Origin: Perca fluviatilis
Taxonomy: Eukaryota > Chordata > Actinopteri > Perciformes > Percidae
Direction: 5' to 3'
Length of the DNA stretch: 64,000 nucleotides
NCBI RefSeq assembly: GCF_010015445.1
Contig: NC_053116.1
Span: 2,633,068-2,697,067 of the forward strand
Shown piece by piece: positions 1 through 10,144 of this stretch; positions within the stretch are counted from its first letter, which is position 1; the number at the start of each line of letters is the position of its first letter. The notes under the pieces are model-generated. The model was not told the DNA's origin, did no database searches, and was given only the letters and a program-made list of their open reading frames with translations. The position numbers were made by a program, and so were the translations under genes.

Positions 1-1
1 C

Positions 2-85
2 AGACGTAACGGGAAGAAAGCTTACTTGAAGAAAGGGTATGCTATTATAGACGGAAAAAGAGTGGAGGCACCTTTCACAGGTTAA
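2..85 (+). pseudogene. C-terminal tail of LINE ORF1 protein
   Basis: The first 84 bases are open in one frame and end in TAA at 83-85, about 150 bases before the ORF2 start. The short basic peptide ends in KRVEAPFTG. Position and spacing fit the end of the nucleic-acid-binding ORF1 protein of an L1-type LINE. The rest of the gene lies outside the window, so the identity rests mainly on context. Confidence 0.4.
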
Positions 86-233
86 GTATAGTGTCATCAC
101 CTTGATTCAGAAAGTTTGATTAAGGGGACTGTTACTGTTAATGTCAAAGTTGAAATATATGACAGATTGTTCATTCCTACCTTAAATCCTATTTTTTAAG
201 CGCATTTAAGAGCGTGTATTTTGTTTTATTCGT

Positions 234-2673
234 ATGTCTATTGTTTTTAGTTCTTTAAATCTTCGAGGTTTAAAGAATAACATTAAGCGTAAGGCCATTT
301 TTTTATTTTGTAAGGAAGTCAAAGCCAACCTTATTTTGTTACAAGAGACACATTCTAACAAAGACGACGAAAAATTCTGGAAACAACAATGGGGAGACAA
401 TATTTTGTATTCACATGGAACCTCTCATTCTGCAGGAGTGATGATTTAATTTTTTAGGTTTATAGGGAAAATTATTGATTATAAAAGTGATGAAGCAGGT
501 CACTGGCTAATGGTCGTGGTGGAAGTATTTGATTTTAAAATGATTTTGATTAATGTATATGGGTACAACAACAGGTCTCTCAATAGAAATATGATGTTAA
601 AGTTAACTCAAGCTATCAGGGAATGGAGTGCAACTTATGGCACGGATAGCATAATAATAGGAGGTGATTTTAACATAGCACCTAATTCCTGGCTTGATAG
701 AAAACCTCCCAAGGGGTTACAACCAGAATATAATGACATGTTACACAATTTTTGTTTATCCAATAACTTGGTAGATTACTGGAGAGTGACACACCCTAAC
801 ACAATGCAATTTACATGGATCAGCCCAGCAGATGCTAACCTATGCTCAAGGTTAGATTATTGGCTTGTGTCTCCAAACATTACTAATCTTACACCAAAAT
901 GTGATATTCAATCATCTCCTCTCACGGACCATTGTCTTATTGGTTTGTCACTATCAATAGTCAAACAAAAACAAAAATCAAACAATATTTGGAAATTTAA
1001 CAATACCTTGTTGCTGAACGAAGAATTATGTAGCCAGATTAGAATAATATGTCTTGAAATTAATGACATGGATTTGTCAGATATAAGTAAATGGGAGTGG
1101 TTTAAATTTCGAGTAAAGCAACAAGCTATTGAAGCTGGAAAGAAAATAGCCGACAACCGTAAACATAAACAAGGAAATAGTTGAAAAGATAAGTTTATTA
1201 TGTGGAAAACCTAACATAACTGTAGAAGAGACACAAGAGTTACACATGCTCCAGAACCGATTAGATGGTATATACTTGGAGAAGGCAAAAGGCGCCTTCG
1301 TTAGATCAAAAGCCAAATGGATTGAGCAGGGGGAAAAAAACTCATCATATTTTTATAGCCTTGAAAAACGGAGACAGACTAAAATATGTATAACAAAATT
1401 AAACCAAAATGGAAATATTATACAAGACACAAAAAAAATAACAGAGGAAGAATGTCAATTCTATAGCAACTTATGTAAGAAAAAATTTCAGAGTGATTAT
1501 TGTGATGCCTTTATGAAAAGTGTAAACGAAAATGTAACAAAACTAACAGATGAAGACAAACTTTTACGAGATAAAGATGTAACCTTAACAGAAATTGAAA
1601 CAGCTTTAAAACAAATGAAAAACAGTAAATCACCGGGCATTGATGGTTTATCTATAGAATTTTTTACGACTTTTTGGACAGACATTAAAAATTTATTATT
1701 TAACGCGTATCTCGATTGCATAAAAAAGGGTCAGTTATCCCCAACAATGAAAACTGGTCTGATAACCTTGTTGCCCAAACTCAATAAAGACTTATTATTA
1801 TTAGATAATTGGAGACCTATAACTTTACTTGCAATGATTATAAATTACTAGCTTTGGTATATTCTAACAGAGTAAAATATGTCTTGAACAAGTTAATTTC
1901 AGTCAGCTTTTATTAAAGGTAGACATAATCATAATAGACATGTTGGATTACCAGAGCCTTATTAACACAGAAAGCCTAATATTGTTTATTGATTTTTTCA
2001 AGGCATTTGATTCCATCGAACATGACTTTTTACTGAAATCGCTCCAACTTTTTGGGTTTGGCAATAACTTTTGTAAGGTAATCAGAATGTTTTATGATCA
2101 AATATATAGTTATATTTCACTTCAATCAGACATCACTCCAAGAATCAATGTCTCTTGTGGAATAAGACAAGGGTGCCCAATTTCACCAAAATTATTCATT
2201 CTCTGTACGCAGCTTTTGGCCTATTTTGTAGTAAATAATAAAGACCTTGAAGGGAAAAAAGTTTGGACAAATCAATTCTTCAGAAGGCTTTAAATGTGAT
2301 TTCTGTTTTCTCCAGGGCATCAGGCCTTTGCCTTAATCTATAAAATGTGAAATACTACCTTTGTATAATTGCACTGAGACTAACTTGGAGATGATTCCAG
2401 TTAAGAATGATGTAAAATACTTGGGCATTCATCTATCTAAAAATTTGGCAATAAGAGAATCCAAAAATATCAGAGAAATTTGAAGAAATAAAAAGAAACC
2501 TAAATCATTGGTTAACAAGAGACTTAACTATTTTAGGATGTAACCTATTGTCAAAATCAGAAGGGATTTCTAAATTAATTTACCCAAGCTATTCTCTCTA
2601 TATTAGTTCACAAAAAATAAGAAAAACAAATACTATAATTTACCAATTCATCTGGCGTAATAAAACTTACTAC
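234..2673 (+). pseudogene. LINE ORF2, 5' part: endonuclease and reverse transcriptase (broken)
   Basis: The frame from 234 begins with an APE-type endonuclease start (NLRGLKN, then LLQETHS), stops at TAA 447-449, and continues in the same frame at 510-1184 with GGDFNIAP and a SPLTDHCLI box. These are the motifs that would nick target DNA. A frameshift near 1175 leads to 1246-1851, which holds the reverse transcriptase start (KSPGIDGL, NWRPITLL). Another shift near 1840 leads to 1940-2293 (FFKAFDSIEHDFL, GIRQGCPISPKLF). The next conserved block, SRASGLCLNL near 2310-2340, follows too soon: the segment that should hold the catalytic YADD box is missing. The protein is therefore dead for at least three separate reasons. 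Confidence 0.85.
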
Positions 2674-3351
2674 AAGGAACTTCCCTCCTTTGACACACTG
2701 AGCTGCTCTCTCCTCTCCCTTTCTATTACTATTACTATTTGTGTGTATCCCGTCCCAGAAATGCTTGTTACTAATCCTAGCTTCTGGGGAGTTTACTCCC
2801 CGGAGTCCTTATGTTTTTTCCCCCAGCGTATTTCCTTGGAGAACGTTGGCACCAAGACCCTGGTTCCAGCTGTCGCCGTGGTCCTGCTGCACTCCCTGCT
2901 GAGCTCAGCGGTGCCCTGCAATGTCATGCTGCTTCCTGCTGAACCCTGCAGCTTCCTGCTGAACCCTGCAGCTTCCTGCTATGTCCATCCATGCTCTGCT
3001 GGGCCACGCTACATCCTGTAACGCCCTGCAGCGCCCTGATATGACATGAACTACTACAACTACCATTGAAGTCACTGTTCCATTATTAATGTGACTACTA
3101 TCGCCACTGTTCATCACACCCCCAACCGGCCCGTCAGACACCGCCTACCAAGAGCCTGGGTCTGTCCGAGGTTTCTTCCCAAGAGGGAGTTTTTCCTCGC
3201 CACTGTCGCACTGCTTGCTCTTGAGGGACTTATTGTAATTGTTGGGGCTTTGTAAATTATAGAGTGTGGTCTAGACCTACTCTATCTGTAAAGTGTCTCT
3301 AGATAACCTATGTTATGATTTGATACTATAAATAAAATTGAATTGAATTGA
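2674..3351 (+). mobile_element. 3' tail of an L2-type LINE inserted in the L1-type LINE
   Basis: LINE ORF2 coding sequence breaks after WRNKTYY and resumes at about 3352 with KKSQLVKDYNKGG; the material between is unrelated. It ends in AATAAA followed by three TTGAA-type units (3336-3354). Short tandem repeats as a 3' end are typical of L2/CR1/RTE-type LINEs rather than L1. A related copy of its 3' half lies at 39333-39560, with the same TGACATGAACTACTAC block. It has no convincing long open frame. No clear target duplication is visible, and the clade is inferred. Confidence 0.6.
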
Positions 3352-4463
3352 ATTAAAAAATCACAACTTGTAAAGGACTATAATAAAGGGGGGTTAAAAA
3401 CAATTGATTTTGAATCTATGGTTGGAGTTTTTAGAGTTAACTGGGTAAAAGCTTTTTTAGATAAACCTGATTCTCTGTGGTATCATATTCCCAAACACAT
3501 TTTTGATAAAGTGGGAGGCTTAGAGTTTCTTTTAAAGTGCGATTTCGAGGTATGAAATTGCCAGTTAAACTGTCTGATTATCATAAACAAGTTCTTCATT
3601 ACTGGAAGATGGTATTTACTCATAATTTTACACCACATGGCTCCACCTTGTGGAACAACAGAGTGATAACAATAAGTAGAAAAACACTTTTTTTCAGAAA
3701 TTGGTTTGAAAAGGGAATTATTTTCATCACAGATATATTAGATGAACAAGGTAATTTTCTTAGGTTTACGGATTTTAAAACAAAATTGAATATACAAAGT
3801 TCAATAAGGGATTATAATAAGATATGTAAAGCAATACCAATAGCCTTATTAAATATGATACAAAACTATTTACATTATTCCAAAAGTCAAATAAATTTGC
3901 CTAAACTGCAACTAAATCAAATTCCCCTGAATAGCAAAAAATGTAACAATAATTGTATTAGCAAAATATTCAAAGGTAAACTATTTCATGATTTTAACGA
4001 AAATATAAAAATAAGGCATTTTGATGACAAAATAAGAAATAAATATATCAAATTCATGAAATGGCATATACCTCCTAAAATCAAAGAAATGCAATTCAAA
4101 ATTATAAATGGATATTATCCAGCAGCAGCAATGCTTAAAAAGAGATTTGGTTTTGAAGTGGAGCCATATGTGTTCTGTTCCCAGGAAGATGAAACTATTG
4201 AACATTTGTTTTTCTCTTGTCCAGTGATAAAAAGATTCTGGCAAGATGTCACGAATTGGCTGGAAACAAAAATGGAGAAAATTACACAATTAAAGTTGGA
4301 GCAAATTCTTTTTGGTAATGAAAACCTTCCGAAATAACTTTATCGAATTTACAATATCATAACAATTATGGGTAAATACCATATCCATAAATGTAAATGG
4401 CAAAACAAAAATCCATCCCTAATGGTGTTTAAAATTGAAACTTCTGAAAGACTCCAGTCATAA
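3352..4463 (+). pseudogene. LINE ORF2, 3' part: C-terminal domain with zinc knuckle (broken)
   Basis: This continues the ORF2 interrupted at 2673. Coding starts at 3352 in one frame and shifts near 3545 to the frame open from 3537 to 4337. Residues CSQEDETIEHLFFSCP (about 4175-4225) form the Cys-His-Cys motif found near the C-terminus of L1/Tx1-type reverse transcriptases. Another shift after 4337 leads to a short conserved tail (YHIHKCKW, then NPSLMVF) ending at TAA 4461-4463. A 300-base A/T-rich 3' UTR follows. Confidence 0.8.
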
Positions 4464-4975
4464 CATTTTGTCTCTATGTGAACATGTCTCAAAATATTTG
4501 TCATTATAATTTGTAAAGCTTCCATGTAATTTTATTTTAAGAATATATGAAGACTGAGGACAATATATGTATGTGAACAACTTTGACATGCCTTTTGGAC
4601 TGTAATGCCTTTGCTTAATTTATTTTACTTTAATTTTAATTGTATTTACTTTTTTATTGTAATTTGTTCTGTTTCACTGTGTTTAACTATGTTCTGCACA
4701 TAAGTCTCCCAACGAGAGATTTTGTAAATTGTATTTTGTTAATAAGTGTGTTTAATAAAAAATAAAAAAAACTCCGTCCTGGAACGGACCCCAGGAGGGT
4801 TAAGAGGAAGTTACAGTAAACCATAGAGCTTTTATTGTGAAGGGAAACGCGGAAATGGATAAAGTGTTGTATTGACTGTGTTGTGGTTGAATCATGGATG
4901 TATTAAGAGAACGGGTTGAATAAGGTGAGACGTGCAGTGCCGTCTTGTTTCCGGCATTGGACGCCCGTGTTTCTT

Positions 4976-5008
4976 TATTTTATAGTCAAACGGTTTGACT
5001 ATAAAATA
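4976..5008. repeat. Perfect short inverted repeat
   Basis: Left arm 4976-4991 (tattttatagtcaaac) is matched exactly by its reverse complement at 4993-5008, with one base between. It sits alone in otherwise unremarkable sequence after the LINE tail. It may be a hairpin-forming remnant or a MITE core; no function can be read from it. Confidence 0.75.
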
Positions 5009-5203
5009 ACTGTCTGTCTAGACAATATAAGAAACCCGCAGTTACATTAGTAAACAAACATTTGCCCGGAAGTTGTTGGTACGACCCGTAATACCGTCCG
5101 TCCCCGGAACTAACGTTAACTGTTTGTGTGTCACATCGTGGTGAGGACGGCGGAGTAAAACGCGCCAGTGTTTAGTTTCTTAAGAAGAAAGAAAGGTCCC
5201 AAA

Positions 5204-5249
5204 CTGCAGGATGTGGTTTTAAAAGCTGAAACAAAGCTACACAGAGCAG
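5204..5249 (+). pseudogene. Possible relic of a zinc-finger gene first exon
   Basis: The frame reads LQDVVLKAETKLHRA and ends at a GT donor in phase 1 (exon end 5249). Fish C2H2 zinc-finger genes often have a first exon ending in LHRA plus one base; the clear example here is 19061-19253. The upstream coiled-coil part is not recognisable. The resemblance is short, so this may be chance. If real, it would be the nearest upstream partner of the acidic exon at 12559. Confidence 0.3.
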
Positions 5250-5347
5250 GTTTGTTTTCTTTTTTAATGTCGCAGGGAGTCGGTGCTAAAGCTAAGGTTA
5301 GCCGCTAGCAGCTAGCTCCTGCTAACGTGTTGTATTTCCTCAAACAG

Positions 5348-5413
5348 ATCGCAGAGCCGCGAGGAACTTTAACATGAAGTCTGAGAGGAAGCTGTCAGCG
5401 GACCAGGGGACAG
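5348..5413 (+). other. Possible small exon with an ATG (unknown gene)
   Basis: An acceptor-like CTCAAACAG ends at 5347 and a donor-like ACAG/GTGGG follows 5413. An ATG at 5373 opens MKSERKLSADQGT within the segment. Splice-like signals this short are common by chance and no downstream partner is recognised. Confidence 0.18.
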
Positions 5414-5453
5414 GTGGGACACGTTTAAATCTTCTATATATAGAAATATATAG

Positions 5454-5610
5454 AAGCTATGTGTGTTTGTATACATGGATATAGAAGCTACCTGTGTATA
5501 CATGGATATAGAAGCTACGTGTGTATACATGGATATAGAAGCTACGTGTGTATACATGGATATAGAAGCTACGTGTGTATACATGGATAGAGAAGCTATG
5601 TGTGTATACA
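5454..5610. repeat. 27-bp minisatellite, left part
   Basis: About six head-to-tail copies of a 27-bp unit built around GAAGCTACGTGTG and TATACATGGATA, the middle three nearly identical. Open frames across it on both strands are by-products of a period divisible by three. The array continues at 7050-7100 beyond an inserted transposon. Confidence 0.9.
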
Positions 5611-5611
5611 T

Positions 5612-7049
5612 TAGAGTCCGGATCGGGCCGAATTTTTCTGTCCGAACCCGGCCCGAGGCCGACAGCCATTAAGAAATTTGTGTCCGAGCCCGACACAGTT
5701 AAAATCTAATTTTTTTTCTCATACTAATAGGCTCGTTCGAGATGAACTGCGCCTCGCCTGTAAAGTAGACGAGAGCAGGCGGCAGCAGCGGGGGGCGGTG
5801 ACAAAAGTCCGCTCTCAAGTCGGACAGTTTTCCAGCTGACTCCAGCAGCCTTCAGGCTGAACAGGAAGTGACAGAAACACGGTGGTCCGATTCCGATTTA
5901 ATAAAATGTTATCAGACCCCTATATCAGCTCCTACACAGTCTCCAGTTGTTTTTATTATGACAAAGTAGCTGTCAAAATTCTCTACATGTGATCTGTTGC
6001 TGATTTTAATAAACAACAGACTGTAGATGATCCGTAATCTGAACAGATTTAGACTTTTAAACACAACTATCAGCCACACAACATGTGTTCTGTACAGAAT
6101 AAGCTTTTAAATCAGACAAATCGCAGTTAAAATCCCTCCGATTGAAAATCAATAAAAAGTTTATATAAAACGTCATCATGTTGAGTTGATTCTGAACCAA
6201 TCAGCTGTTTGATCAGCTGAGAGGCCGGCGTTTCCCAGCATGCCCTGGGTCCACCTGCGTCCGCCTGGCTCTTGCAGTTGGTGAAAAGCAACTGCGCTAC
6301 CTGCGTCTCAGAACTGCGGCCGCCTTGGTCTCGTGAGATTATCGTTGCCCACGTGTGCATGACGTCAGAGCAAGTCGGGATCAAGTCGGACACAAATCTA
6401 ACCGGCATGCATTGGGCGCCGATCGCCGGTGATCGATTCTGCGCAGATCTGGCTCATCTCGAACGAGCCTAGTGACACATGTAGGCTACGTTTTTGTGTG
6501 GAAAGCTTTTATTAAGGAACTGTAGGAAGGCATTCGGGAATGTCAACAGATGAGCGCATCAGCGCACACGGGGCAACAAGCGCACGTTAATAAGCTGTTA
6601 AAATGTTCAATGTGTTAACCTTTCCTGCTTGCTTTGTTTCCGACCGTGATCAGAAAACCAGGGAGACTCGTTACCTCCAGGGCCGACGTTATAAAATGAA
6701 TAACGTCGGGGTTAAAATCCTGTTTCTGGTGAGCAAATGACTGAACTTGGCTTTCAGTCTGGGGTTTATTTCGGACACCGCACACACTGTGTACAAAACT
6801 TAAACTTATTCCACCAACTCTGCTCTGGTTGCATCTACAACACGTCTGCTTCCCCTCTCTCTCTTCTGATCACTTTCCACATGCGCTGAACTCTCTTAAA
6901 GGAGCCGCAGCACCATTTTACAACAAATGCCTTATCGCGCTGATGTGACCGAGCCCGACCCGAACCCGACCATAATTTCTAAACATCTGTCCGAACCTGG
7001 CCCGTCCCCGTCTAGTCCCGTCGGACTCGGGTCGGGTATCCATGCCTTA
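5612..7049. mobile_element. Non-autonomous hAT element inserted in the minisatellite
   Basis: The ends are imperfect inverted repeats: TAGAGTCCGGATCGGGCCG at the left against TAAGGCATGGATACCCGACC read from the right. The flanks GTATACAT (5604-5611) and GTATACAC (7050-7057) match at 7 of 8 bases, the 8-bp duplication typical of hAT. The subterminal regions are rich in CCCGACCCGAA-type repeats, common in fish hAT elements. No transposase is visible, and a MITE occupies 5728-6471. Confidence 0.8.
5728..6471. mobile_element. MITE with TAGGCTCGTTCGAGATGA ends, copy 1
   Basis: The terminal inverted repeat TAGGCTCGTTCGAGATGA at 5728 is matched by its reverse complement ending at 6471 over at least 17 bases. 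The flank is TA or simply part of the repeat. The 744-bp interior has no convincing gene. About 530 bp match an inverted, diverged copy at 26880-27412. It lies inside the hAT element 5612-7049. The superfamily is uncertain; a PIF/Harbinger or Tc1-like origin are both possible. Confidence 0.75.
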
Positions 7050-7100
7050 GTATACACGGATATATAAGCTACGTGTGTATACATGGATATAGAAGCTATA
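7050..7100. repeat. 27-bp minisatellite, right part
   Basis: About two more units of the array seen at 5454-5610, starting with the target duplication of the hAT element. Their presence shows that the transposon landed inside an existing tandem array. Confidence 0.8.
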
Positions 7101-7116
7101 ATCTTTGGGCAACATA

Positions 7117-7440
7117 TAGGGCTGTGCAATTAATTGAATTTCGATTTTCAATTTCGATTTTGGCTCCCAACGATCACCAAAATAGTATAATTGAGAAAAA
7201 ACTATTATTTTGCCATGTTCTGTTTTGCAAGAACACTCTTATTTTGTCTTGTGTTCTGAATGACACGCACACATCCTCACGCGCACAGCTGCCCCTCCCG
7301 AAGCCAGTCAGGGAGGCAAGTTGTGTGCATATCATCCGCTGGAATTCAAAAACTCAGCGCGAGTAAAGATGGCAGCAGCGTTTGGTGAGCAAAAAAAGGC
7401 AAAACCAACTCAGTTGTCTGGGAACAGCTAACATTAGCTA
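7117..7440 (+). mobile_element. 5' end of a hAT-like element
   Basis: The segment begins TAGGGCTGTGCAATTAATTG and continues with an alternating AATTTCGATTTT pattern, the usual start of a common teleost hAT group. About 250 bp in, an ATG at 7370 opens MAAAFGEQKKAKPTQLSG and then stops. That resembles the start of a hAT transposase reading frame. The matching 3' end is not found nearby, so this is probably a truncated copy. Confidence 0.5.
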
Positions 7441-8039
7441 ACCGTGCGGTCCCTCTGCCTTTGCCCCGCTGTAGTATACTGTATAGTATATATACTGTAG
7501 TATACTATAGACATTGTATTCCCACGACACGCTGTATTCACTTACTGTTTTAAAACTTTTTCCAGCTTAGTGGGGGTGCATACCGCTCAAAAACAACATG
7601 AGAAAACATAGTAATGTTCCCTCAGCATTTAGTTTTGTTGTTAAACTGTATGTAAATGAGCAGGGACGTTAAATCACCCGTTTCACGTAACGTTACTCTA
7701 AGGTACTGTCTATATGCTGGATTTTTCCTAAGGTTAGCAAATAAGCCAACTGACGGCAACATTATTGTTGATATTTTGGCACAATGTTTAGTAATGACAG
7801 TAGTAGTGGTCATAGTGAGTGAACAAAAGAGACAAAAACATCAAAATAAGCAACAAAAATTTGAAATTAAATGGTGACAATTGCTGAAAACGACAAAATG
7901 TTGGGGATAAAAAGCTAAAAATTTTGAAAATATCCATGTGGAAAAACAACAACAGAAACAGCTGAAATCTTCCCTAGGGCATTTTTAATCCTGCACACAA
8001 AGCGTGTGTGGCTGTGTATTTTGCAGCTCAGGTTTAGAA
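7441..8039. other. Intergenic, no supported gene
   Basis: A/T-rich sequence with a short TATACTGTAGTATAC duplication near 7475-7510. It may be the decayed interior of the hAT fragment starting at 7117. I see no coding signal. Confidence 0.5.
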
Positions 8040-8465
8040 GTTTTTGTCAATGTAACCTAGAAGGGATCCTCTGATGTTCCCGTTTAAATCCAGAGTTCTC
8101 GCGAGAGCACAATTTGAATTAGCTCAGCGAGTCACTCTGGCATTGACTAATGATGCTCATTAGCTATGCCCTTGTAGCAGAGCTGCACCAATCACATTGG
8201 TGTATCTGATATAGGTGGGCCAGAGGCGAGCTAAACACATGACGACAGTTTAATTTACCAGTTAGCTCCACTGGTAGCTAAGCGTATGGGTATACGCTCC
8301 GGATACGTCACCCCGTGTATTGTTATGATTGGTCGTAGTGTCATCCAATTGCGTGCAGTGAGATTTTCTGTTGCATGTTTGGTGCCGTCCCTCGAGTTGG
8401 GCCATTTTAATTACTCAATGCCAGACCCTTAATCTTTCGGATTTGGGTCTGGATTTCCAGGCTAC
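8040..8465. mobile_element. MITE-like repeat with terminal CCAGACCC hairpin
   Basis: The right end (8418-8460) forms a hairpin between CCAGACCC and GGGTCTGG and closes with TTTCCAGGCTA. A similar hairpin lies near one end of the unrelated-length MITE at 16925-17394, suggesting shared ancestry. The interior has no open frame of interest. The left end could not be fixed. Confidence 0.4.
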
Positions 8466-8639
8466 CCGTTTACATGCAGTCTTGTAAAACAGGATGTTTT
8501 TTTTTTGAAGTTTCCCAGTTTTAAAGTTTTTTTTAAAGGTATTAAAAGGAGGACGTGTTGGAGCGTGTGAACACAGCGTCCCTCTTTCATTCTGCAGTAA
8601 AAACCCTGATGGAGACGCACGTTCTGAATGTGTGTATAC

Positions 8640-8820
8640 ATCTCCAAAGAATGCTTCTAAATCCTGACTATTACCGATGTATCACACACATCTTAATCAG
8701 AAAATGCTAAATTCGGTAATAGACCTTATTCTGAACATCCAAACAGAATATGTTGTTCACATGACCCGTATCAAATGTATAATATTGTCATATTCAGAAT
8801 GATAGTGTAATATAAGTGTG
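8640..8820 (+). repeat. Interspersed repeat, copy 1
   Basis: This stretch (ATCACACACATCTTAATCAG, then CAGAATATGTTGTTCACATG) resembles 27440-27575 in the same orientation, with matching block order. It is probably an old DNA-transposon-derived repeat. No coding capacity is seen. Confidence 0.45.
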
Positions 8821-9818
8821 CAGGTAAACCTAGTTGTCTCACTGTCCCTGTATGTCCCTGCACATGTAAAGGAGTTAATGTTGGCTCCTGTTCATTTGGC
8901 TTGCCGATTTCTGGTTCTGTGTTGCCCGGGGCCAGCGCCAGCTTGGGGACGGCGTGGGCTTAGTTTACCCAAACGTGCGTCTTGCCCACAATCAAAAGTT
9001 TATAAAATGTATTCAACCGCGAACGGCTAGAGCGAGCTTCTACCACTGAAGTCTCTGATAGTTTCTGTAATCAGTCTTGTACTTTTTGCCTTTTTTGTTG
9101 TTTTCAAAATGTTTTTTGTGCCGAATCAAATGTTTTATGCTCACTATTCATCTCGTAGCTGGTTGGCTCGGTTCCAGACTTAACACTCTTTATATTAGCA
9201 GTTTTCGAAACGTCAATGAAACAATTGAACGGGGAAAAACACTTCCGGAACCAGAGCCGTTGTGTGGGCGGTCACTATTGAGCTCTATATATAGGTTCAG
9301 AGCTCTGAAGCAGACCCGTCCGTTGCTTTGTGTCCACTCTCTCTGTTTTCCTCCACCGATGTGGAGCAGGGTACAACCGCTTCCCTAAACTTTGACTTAG
9401 GCAGAGACCCAAACGGGGATCTCTCCGTCTGTAGACGGTCTAGATAAGATACTGCCATATGATCAGAGCAACAATGTAAGCATAACGCCAGAAACACACC
9501 GCACGCTGAAGCGCCATGAATAGCCGCGAAGCACAGTGAGGCTGTTTTCATTTCACCGCCCATGTTATCCAATCTGTCCTGTTCATACTGGCTGCGATCA
9601 GACGCAGAGCTGCAGCGATCGTTTCGGCGTCTCTTTTATTTCTTCCACAAGCCGCGAGCGAATGTGTCAAGCCAGGCAGGTAATCACATACAGGAAAGCC
9701 ACAGTGCAGGCGGATACTTTACAAAAATAAAACATATTTCAACGTAAAACATCCAGGTTTAGGGTGATTTTGGCTGTCTACAGCAGGCACATAGAGAGAG
9801 AGACACAAACACTTACTG

Positions 9819-9819
<1 letters not shown>
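8821..9819. other. Intergenic, no supported gene
   Basis: Mixed-composition sequence with several short open frames on both strands, none with recognisable motifs, splice signals or conserved composition. A symmetrical-looking segment near 9390-9450 may mark a repeat end. Confidence 0.4.

Positions 9820-9854
<35 letters not shown>
9820..9854. repeat. GA microsatellite
   Basis: An uninterrupted run of about 17 GA dinucleotides. Confidence 0.95.
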
Positions 9855-9860
<6 letters not shown>

Positions 9861-10144
9861 ATGAAACTGTGTTCCCGGCATAATGCACAGCAGACTGAAG
9901 GGCAGGTGGATTGTTTCTGGAAATATTGTGACTTTATACTTGTAATATTTTGACATTTTTCTCAAAATATTTCAACTCTGAATCTTGGAGAATGCAGATG
10001 GGAGGAGTTATATTTTGGATGTCCGCAAAGTTTTGGAAATAAGCAGAACTCTAGCTGAAACACATCTGAGCTATTACAGTCCAGGGGGTTATAAAGTAAT
10101 GAAGACGGCAACAGTACCTATAATATATTAGACTACTTTGCATT

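Larger units (their letters stand above)
1..4771 (+). mobile_element. L1/Tx1-type LINE, 5' end outside window, decayed
   Basis: This non-LTR retrotransposon runs from an ORF1 tail through ORF2 (endonuclease, reverse transcriptase, C-terminal zinc knuckle) to an A-rich end with AATAAA-like signals at 4754-4771. An L2-type LINE tail is inserted at about 2674-3351. ORF2 carries at least one in-frame stop, several frameshifts and a deletion of the catalytic box, so this copy cannot move by itself. The APE-type endonuclease, the C-terminal Cys/His motif and the poly(A)-like tail point to the L1/Tx1 group; the exact family is not determined. Confidence 0.85.

Noticed and set aside
5454..5610. Possible CRISPR-like array
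   Set aside because: Units are contiguous without unique spacers, in a eukaryotic setting.
5369..5696. Repetitive open frames on both strands
   Set aside because: They come from a 27-bp minisatellite whose period is divisible by three.
9077..9572. Open frames of about 90 to 100 residues on both strands
   Set aside because: No recognisable domain, splice signals or composition bias.
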